From assembly GCF_020511115.1 (NCBI RefSeq), contig NZ_JAJAVH010000001.1, positions 682,001 to 746,000 of the forward strand: a stretch of 64,000 nucleotides of DNA, written 5' to 3'. A program made the translations under genes and the position numbers. The DNA is from Luteimonas panaciterrae (GTDB lineage Bacteria; Pseudomonadota; Gammaproteobacteria; Xanthomonadales; Xanthomonadaceae). The notes below the pieces were generated by a model. It was given only the letters and a program-made list of their open reading frames with translations. It was not told the DNA's origin and ran no database searches. Shown one piece after another: positions 59,663 through 64,000 of this stretch. Positions within the stretch are counted from its first letter, which is position 1, and each line of letters opens with the position of its first letter.

Positions 59663-60688
59663 ATGAACGCGGAACGTGCCTTCCTCGAGCGCGCCCTGCT
59701 CGAACGCCTGATCGCCGGCCCCGCCACGGGCGACGCGCTGGCGCGCGAGAGCGGGCAGACGCGGGCGGCGGTGTGGAAACGCATCGAGGGGCTGCGCGAG
59801 GCCGGCGTGGCGATCGACGCGCAGCCTGGGCGCGGCTATGCCCTCGCGCAGCCGGTGTCGCTGCTGGAGGCCGATACGATCCTGGCGGCGCTGCCCGAGG
59901 CCGTCCGCGGGGACGTGGCGGCGCTGGAAATCGCCTGGTCGCTGGACTCCACCAATTCCGAACTGCTGCGCCGACCGGTGCCGGAAGCCGGGAAGGCGGA
60001 CGTGCTGTTGGCCGAACGCCAGACCGGCGGACGCGGGCGGCGCGGGCGCAGTTGGGCCTCGCCGCTGGCCGCGAATCTGTATCTCTCGGTGATGCGCGGC
60101 TTCGAGGGCGGGCTGGCGCGCCTGGGCGGCTTGAGCCTGGTCGCCGGCGTCGCCGCGGCCGAGGCCTTGCAAGCGCTCGGCATCGACGGCGTGCGCCTGA
60201 AATGGCCGAACGATCTGGTCGTCGTCGATGAAGCGGCGGGCGATGTCGCGGGCTGGCGCAAGCTGGGCGGTCTGCTGGTCGAAGGCGGCGGCGAGCATGC
60301 CGGTCCGGTGCGCGCGGTGATCGGGCTGGGGCTCAACGTGCGGATGCCGGCGGCGAGCGCTGCGGGCATCGACCAGCCGTGGATCGACCTCACCGAATTG
60401 ACTGCGCAAGCGCCGGATCGCAATCGCATCACCGCGGCCTTGCTGACGCAATTGTTGCCGGCACTGGCGCTGTTCGATCGCGAAGGGCTGGCGCCATTCC
60501 TGTCGCGGCATGCCGCATTCGATGTGCTGGCCGGGCGCGAGGTGGTCGTGCATGGCGGCGCCGACGCGCATGCCGTCACCCACGCGGGTGTCGCGCTTGG
60601 TCTCGCGGCGGACGGTGCGCTGCGCGTCCGTCTGCCCGAAGGCGAGCGCAATTTTCATGCAGGCGAAGTGAGCGTGCGCACGCGATGA
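59663..60688 (+). CDS. birA: Biotin-[acetyl-CoA-carboxylase] ligase / biotin repressor
   Basis: 341 residues. An N-terminal winged helix (LLERLIAGPATGDALARESGQTRAAVWKRIEGLREAG) makes it the regulatory Group II form. The ligase domain follows: SLDSTNSELLRRP, ERQTGGRGRRGRSWASPLAANLYLSV (biotinyl-AMP loop), KWPNDLVV and GGLLVEGGG. A C-terminal SH3-like cap closes it. It biotinylates AccB and may repress bio genes. A CATAAT element ends 6 bases before the ATG, and no good ribosome site is present, so the mRNA may be leaderless. Overlaps coaX by ATGA. Confidence 0.94.
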   Translation: MNAERAFLERALLERLIAGPATGDALARESGQTRAAVWKRIEGLREAGVAIDAQPGRGYALAQPVSLLEADTILAALPEAVRGDVAALEIAWSLDSTNSELLRRPVPEAGKADVLLAERQTGGRGRRGRSWASPLAANLYLSVMRGFEGGLARLGGLSLVAGVAAAEALQALGIDGVRLKWPNDLVVVDEAAGDVAGWRKLGGLLVEGGGEHAGPVRAVIGLGLNVRMPAASAAGIDQPWIDLTELTAQAPDRNRITAALLTQLLPALALFDREGLAPFLSRHAAFDVLAGREVVVHGGADAHAVTHAGVALGLAADGALRVRLPEGERNFHAGEVSVRTR

Positions 60689-61428
60689 GCATCTGGCTGT
60701 TCGATCTTGGCAATTCACGACTGAAGTGCGCGCCGTTGCGCGAGGACGGCGGCATCGGCGAGGTCGTGCACCTGCCGCATGATGGCAACGCGTTCGGTGC
60801 GAACTGGGCCGCGGCATTGCCCGAGCGTTTCGAGGCCGCCTACGTGTCCAGCGTGGCGCGCACCGAGTTGCGCGTCGCCCTGCTCGATGCGTTGACCCAG
60901 CACTGCGGGCTCATCTCGCTCGCGCGCACGCAGCACCGTTTCGGCGACGTCACGATCGCCTACGCGAATCCGGAGCGGTTCGGCGTCGACCGTTTCCTCG
61001 CGCTACTCGCGGCGCGCGCGCGCAGCAAGGAGCCAACACTGTTGGCCGGCATCGGCACCGCGCTCACCATCGACCTGCTCGACGGCGACGGCCGCCATCG
61101 CGGCGGCCGCATCGCGCCTTCGCCCGCGCTCATGCGCGCGTCCCTGCACGCGCGCGCCGCGCACCTGCCCGAGCAGGGCGGGGACTACACCGAATTCGCC
61201 GACGACACCGACGACGCGCTGGCCTCCGGCTGCGATGGCGCGGCGCTGGCGCTGGTGGAACGCAGCCTGCGCGCGGCCGAGGAACTGCTCGGGCAGACGC
61301 CGCGGCTGCTGGTGCATGGCGGCGGCAGCGAGGCCTTGTTCGCGCATCTGCCACAGGCGACCGCCGCGCCGTCGCTGGTGCTGGAAGGCTTGGCGGTCTG
61401 GGTCGGGGAAACGACGGGCAGGCGTTGA
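60685..61428 (+). CDS. coaX: Type III pantothenate kinase
   Basis: 247 residues. CoaX motifs: LFDLGNSRLKCA (phosphate 1), YANPERFGVDRFLALLAAR (pantothenate/monovalent-cation region with Asp), GIGTALTIDLLDGDGRHRGGRIAPS, and LLVHGGGSEALF. Commits pantothenate to CoA synthesis, ATP-dependent and not feedback-inhibited in this type. Coupled to birA by a 4-base overlap, a common arrangement in this order. Confidence 0.95.
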   Translation: MSIWLFDLGNSRLKCAPLREDGGIGEVVHLPHDGNAFGANWAAALPERFEAAYVSSVARTELRVALLDALTQHCGLISLARTQHRFGDVTIAYANPERFGVDRFLALLAARARSKEPTLLAGIGTALTIDLLDGDGRHRGGRIAPSPALMRASLHARAAHLPEQGGDYTEFADDTDDALASGCDGAALALVERSLRAAEELLGQTPRLLVHGGGSEALFAHLPQATAAPSLVLEGLAVWVGETTGRR

Positions 61429-61477
61429 GATCGGGTGCCGCCGTTCATTCGGCATGCCAAATCAATAGAATCTGCCC

Positions 61478-62281
61478 ATGCTCATCCGCGCCCTGCTGAT
61501 CCTGCTGATCGTCCTGAATCTCGGCGTCGCCATCTGGTGGGTGGCGCGCGGCGACGATGCCGGCGAGGCGCCGATCGTGCAGCCCGAAGGCGTGACGCGG
61601 CTGCGTCTGGTGAGCGAGGGCGCGCCTGTCGCCGTTGCCAAGACACCGGCGCCGGTACCAGCAACAGCACCAGCCGCCACTACGCCGCCGCCCGCCACGG
61701 AAACGCCGTCGCCGCAGACCGCCGCTGCCGCCGCGCCGCAAACGCAGGCTCCGGTTCCAGCACCGGCCACGCCGACGCCAGCCGAACCGACGCCACCGGC
61801 AACGCCCGCGCTCGTCGCGGCGCGCTGTTTCGCCTTCGGCCCGTTCGAGAACGCCGAGCAGGCGAAGGAAGCGCGCGCGCAGCTGCAATCGCAGGTCATG
61901 CGCCTGCGTGAGCGTGCTTCCACGCCGACGGCGCGCGGCTGGCGCGTGACGATGGCGGTGCCGGGCAATCGCGACGCCGCGCAGGCGGTGGCCACGCGGA
62001 TCGCGGCGGCCGGGTTCGACGATTTCTTCATCACGGCCAATGGCGATGCCAGCAGCGTGATCGCGCTCGGACGCTACGGCAGCGAGCGCGCCGCGCGCAA
62101 TCGCGAATCCGCCCTGCATGCCGCCGGCTTCGCCGATGCCCGTGCCGAACCGCTTGGCGGCAGCGCCGAGGGGCAGATCTGGATTGATGTCCTCGCGCCG
62201 ACCGCATTCGAGGCCAACGCCGCGCGCCGTGTCGCCGGGGCCGCCCGCGCCGATGCGATCGACTGCGCCAAGGTGCCGTAG
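61478..62281 (+). CDS. SPOR-domain protein
   Basis: 267 residues. One N-terminal helix (LIRALLILLIVLNLGVAIWWVA) anchors it in the inner membrane; a Pro/Ala/Thr-rich periplasmic linker follows (about 50-110), then SPOR-type repeats at about 112-240 (RCFAFGPFENAEQAKEARAQL; ALGRYGSERAARNRESALHAAGF). SPOR domains bind stripped glycan at the septum, so a division or wall role is likely. TAGAAT ends exactly 6 bases before the ATG, again without a ribosome site. It follows coaX by 49 bases. Confidence 0.82.
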   Translation: MLIRALLILLIVLNLGVAIWWVARGDDAGEAPIVQPEGVTRLRLVSEGAPVAVAKTPAPVPATAPAATTPPPATETPSPQTAAAAAPQTQAPVPAPATPTPAEPTPPATPALVAARCFAFGPFENAEQAKEARAQLQSQVMRLRERASTPTARGWRVTMAVPGNRDAAQAVATRIAAAGFDDFFITANGDASSVIALGRYGSERAARNRESALHAAGFADARAEPLGGSAEGQIWIDVLAPTAFEANAARRVAGAARADAIDCAKVP

Positions 62282-62331
62282 TCCCCTGCGTCAGGCCGAG
62301 CCGGGGAAAAGCATCTGCGTGAATCGCGATG

Positions 62332-62736
62332 CTAGAACGGCCCCCAGTCGGCGACGCCGGAGAGCTTGCGCCCATCGGCTTCCAAGGTGCCTTTGCCGTC
62401 TTTCACCTTGAGTGTGAAGGAGGGCGGCGCGGACAAATCGCCGGGATTCTTGTAGCGGACGGTCAGTGTCTTCCGGGGCCGGTCCATCTTGATCGTGTAG
62501 GACTTGGCGGGAAGCGCATCGGAACCCGGGCTGCTGCTCCACTCGAGCATGATCATCCCCGGATCCTCGCGCCCGATCAGCTGAAGCTGGAAATATTCGT
62601 CGTCCGCCTCGGCGGTGAACGAGAACAGATCGCCCGAGGCCCACGCCGCGGGCATGACCAACAGCGCGAACAAGAGTGCGAGCCAGGCCAACGTCTGTCG
62701 CGATTTCAGGATGGGCGCTTCGCGGGCGAAAAGCAT
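62332..62736 (-). CDS. Exported hypothetical protein
   Basis: 134 residues. Signal peptide (cleavage near AAWAS-GD, residue 34). The mature ~100 residues are a beta-rich domain (FSFTAEADDEYFQLQLIGRED; KSYTIKMDRPRKTLTVRYKN; SFTLKVKDGKGTLEADGRKLSG). No Cys, no known motif. Convergent with the SPOR gene. Function unknown. Confidence 0.7.
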   Translation of the reverse strand: MLFAREAPILKSRQTLAWLALLFALLVMPAAWASGDLFSFTAEADDEYFQLQLIGREDPGMIMLEWSSSPGSDALPAKSYTIKMDRPRKTLTVRYKNPGDLSAPPSFTLKVKDGKGTLEADGRKLSGVADWGPF

Positions 62737-62948
62737 TCGTGAATCTCCTTATTCAACGGGGCGGCAGGCTCTCGTCTTGTTCCTGTGAGAGCTCCCCACA
62801 TTCTGCGCTTTTTGGATCGGCGCGGAAGCGGGCGACTGGCTGGCCCTCACCCTCTCCGCGTCTCCGCCCCGGAATCCGATGCCGGCCGTGATCGCGTAGA
62901 ATGACCGCCGGCAGGGGTGGTCCATCGCCCCTCGCGGATGTGCGACAT

Positions 62949-63024
62949 GCCGGCATAGCTCAGTTGGTAGAGCAACCGCCTTGTAAGCGGTAGGTCCCCA
63001 GTTCGAATCCGGGTGCCGGCACCA
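62949..63024 (+). tRNA. tRNA-Thr (anticodon UGU)
   Basis: 76 bases including encoded CCA (63022-63024). Acceptor GCCGGCA pairs with TGCCGGC; D-arm GCTC AGTTGGTA GAGC; anticodon arm ACCGC CTTGTAA GCGGT reads UGU; T-arm GTTCGAATC. TAGAAT at 62897-62902 is a likely -10. Confidence 0.97.
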
Positions 63025-63113
63025 TTTTCCGAATCATGTCGAACGCGTGGCGTGCTGCATGATGCAGATCGCTGCGTCTTCATGTGCGCGCATTTCGTTG
63101 CGCATCGTGCCCG

Positions 63114-63620
63114 TCAACGCAGACGTTGCCACATATGGATCAGGGGGCGATAACCCGTCTCCATACGCAAGGCCATCGGTTCGACCGCATACGTTTCGAA
63201 GCCGCAGGATTCGTAATGGTGTTGCGCCGAGAGATTGCCTTCGATGAGCGCGAGTTGGATCACGGCGATATGTTCGTGCTCTTTCGCGCAATCGAGCACG
63301 GCCTGCACCAGGCCTCTTCCCACACCGCCACCGCGATGCTGCGGCAACACGTACATGCCGAACAGCGTGGCCTTGTGGCGTTCGCGTTCTCTTGCTTCGA
63401 ATTTGATGCCGGCCGAACCGATCAGTGCATCTTCAGCGAAGGCGCCGAAAGTGATGCTCGATCCGCGCGTGTCGGCGATACGCGTCTCCCACCACTCGAT
63501 GGGAAGCAGGACGCGTTCCGCATGCGTGGAGATGAAGGCATCGCTTTCGTGCGTATGGGCCTGGAGCATGAGGTCGCGATATCGCGCAGTGCTCGATCGT
63601 GTCAGGCGTTCGATGTGCAT
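63114..63620 (-). CDS. GNAT-family N-acetyltransferase
   Basis: 168 residues. Acetyl-CoA motif A is visible as LFGMYVLPQHRGGGVGRGLVQAVLDCA (RGGGVG), with GNLSAQHHYESCGF as motif B. The substrate is not evident. The start at 63620 gives MHIERLTRSSTARYRDL; a longer start adds 20 unrelated residues. Divergent from the arginase gene. Confidence 0.85.
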   Translation of the reverse strand: MHIERLTRSSTARYRDLMLQAHTHESDAFISTHAERVLLPIEWWETRIADTRGSSITFGAFAEDALIGSAGIKFEARERERHKATLFGMYVLPQHRGGGVGRGLVQAVLDCAKEHEHIAVIQLALIEGNLSAQHHYESCGFETYAVEPMALRMETGYRPLIHMWQRLR

Positions 63621-63704
63621 GGGTCGACGTCGGATTCCGTTGGTTTTCCGGAGCTGTGAAGGCCGGAAAACGCCTTGCATCCCGGGCCTCTAGTGTATCG
63701 ATGT

Positions 63705-63824
63705 TAGAATTCGCACCGTGCCTTTGGTGCATTGCATCAGCGGCGCGCACCATGCACATGAGTTGCGCGCGTTCGTTGCACTGCACCGAAACAACCCGTT
63801 CGCCCGGTGCCGTGACGCCGGGCG
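63705..63824 (+). promoter_or_regulatory. Arginase promoter and structured leader
   Basis: TAGAAT at 63705-63710 is a probable -10, giving a leader of about 125 bases. The leader contains repeated TGCAC/GTGCA elements and a stem CGCCCGG (63801-63807) / CCGGGCG (63818-63824) 12 bases before the ribosome site. No known riboswitch recognised. Confidence 0.4.
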
Positions 63825-63843
63825 TTGCACTATTCGGAGTGTG

Positions 63844-64000
63844 ATGACGATGAGCCGCCAATATCCGCCCGTATCGATCTTTGGCGTTCCCACCGATGTG
63901 GGCGCCGGCACGCGTGGGGCCTCGATGGGGCCTGAAGCCCTGCGCGTCGCGGGACTCGCCGAGGCGCTCGCGGCACGCGGCATCGACGTGATCGATCGCG
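63844..64000 (+). CDS. rocF: Arginase, 3' end cut off by window
   Basis: 52 codons visible: MTMSRQYPPVSIFGVPTDVG then AGTRGASMGPEALRVAGLAE, the conserved N-terminus of arginase (ureohydrolase family). It hydrolyses arginine to ornithine and urea, Mn2+-dependent; the metal-binding motifs lie beyond the window. GGAG is at 63836-63839; ATGs at 63844 and 63850 are both possible. Confidence 0.9.
   Translation, partial: MTMSRQYPPVSIFGVPTDVGAGTRGASMGPEALRVAGLAEALAARGIDVIDR

Noticed and set aside
62949-63024. tRNA-Thr as an integration site of a mobile island
   Set aside because: No integrase gene and no repeat of the tRNA 3' end found in the flanking window sequence.

Overview
The window reads as chromosomal DNA of a GC-rich gammaproteobacterium, most probably of the order Lysobacterales/Xanthomonadales (Rhodanobacteraceae- or Lysobacter-like). 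The reasons are the Caulobacter/Xanthomonas-type TonB receptors, several Tat-exported enzymes, a birA-coaX-SPOR gene order, a secreted bacteriolytic enzyme pair and uniform high-GC3 codon use. This assignment is inferred from gene content and has not been tested. I see no rRNA, IS element, prophage or CRISPR array. There is one tRNA, tRNA-Thr(UGU).

Layout. (1) 1-7.7 kb: a cut-off Acg-type nitroreductase, a standalone LigD polymerase domain, small envelope proteins, a LytS/LytTR two-component pair and apt. (2) 7.9-16.7 kb: cell-wall and envelope enzymes. These are a three-part lysozyme/amidase protein and an M23 peptidase that share an 87-residue C-terminal module (four copies in all), OpgD, a lytic transglycosylase, a PQQ-type sugar dehydrogenase and a secretory lipase. 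(3) 17-19.3 kb: an EF-hand protein, a HAD hydrolase, an NlpE-like lipoprotein and the second member of a paralogous exported family whose first member lies at 2.9 kb. (4) 19.3-28.9 kb: an AraC regulator divergent from a diiron hydrolase / flavin monooxygenase / SDR operon, then a TetR-MFP-RND efflux operon with twin palindromic operators.

(5) 29-45.1 kb is a pectin utilisation locus: kdgK, a TonB receptor, a rhamnogalacturonan acetylesterase, a type-B carboxylesterase, a PL1 pectate lyase, a fumarylacetoacetase-fold hydrolase, a complete TRAP transporter (P-Q-M), a truncated GH43 protein, a LacI regulator, kduI, kduD and a periplasmic cupin. The presumed flow is as follows. Pectin is deacetylated and cleaved outside the inner membrane. 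Oligomers enter through the TonB receptor and acidic products through the TRAP carrier. KduI and KduD give 2-keto-3-deoxygluconate, which KdgK phosphorylates. The KDPG aldolase is not in the window. A motif GACACCGGTT(A/T)CC recurs in or beside the promoters of this locus and is a good candidate operator for the LacI protein. (6) 45.1-53.1 kb is a second sugar locus, probably for beta-glucosides: an MFS sugar transporter, its own LacI regulator, a TonB receptor and a GH3 glucosidase, with two 14-bp palindromic operators overlapping a clear promoter.

(7) 53.1-64 kb is mostly housekeeping: dusA, a CtlX-type amidinohydrolase, an exported PepSY-like protein with a PhoP/PhoQ-type pair (three hairpins separate regulator and kinase), mtfA, birA-coaX, a SPOR protein, tRNA-Thr, a GNAT acetyltransferase and the start of an arginase gene that runs off the end. 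Sugar phosphorylation, transport and regulation are grouped tightly in regions 5 and 6. The rest is ordinary core genome with a few unusual envelope proteins.
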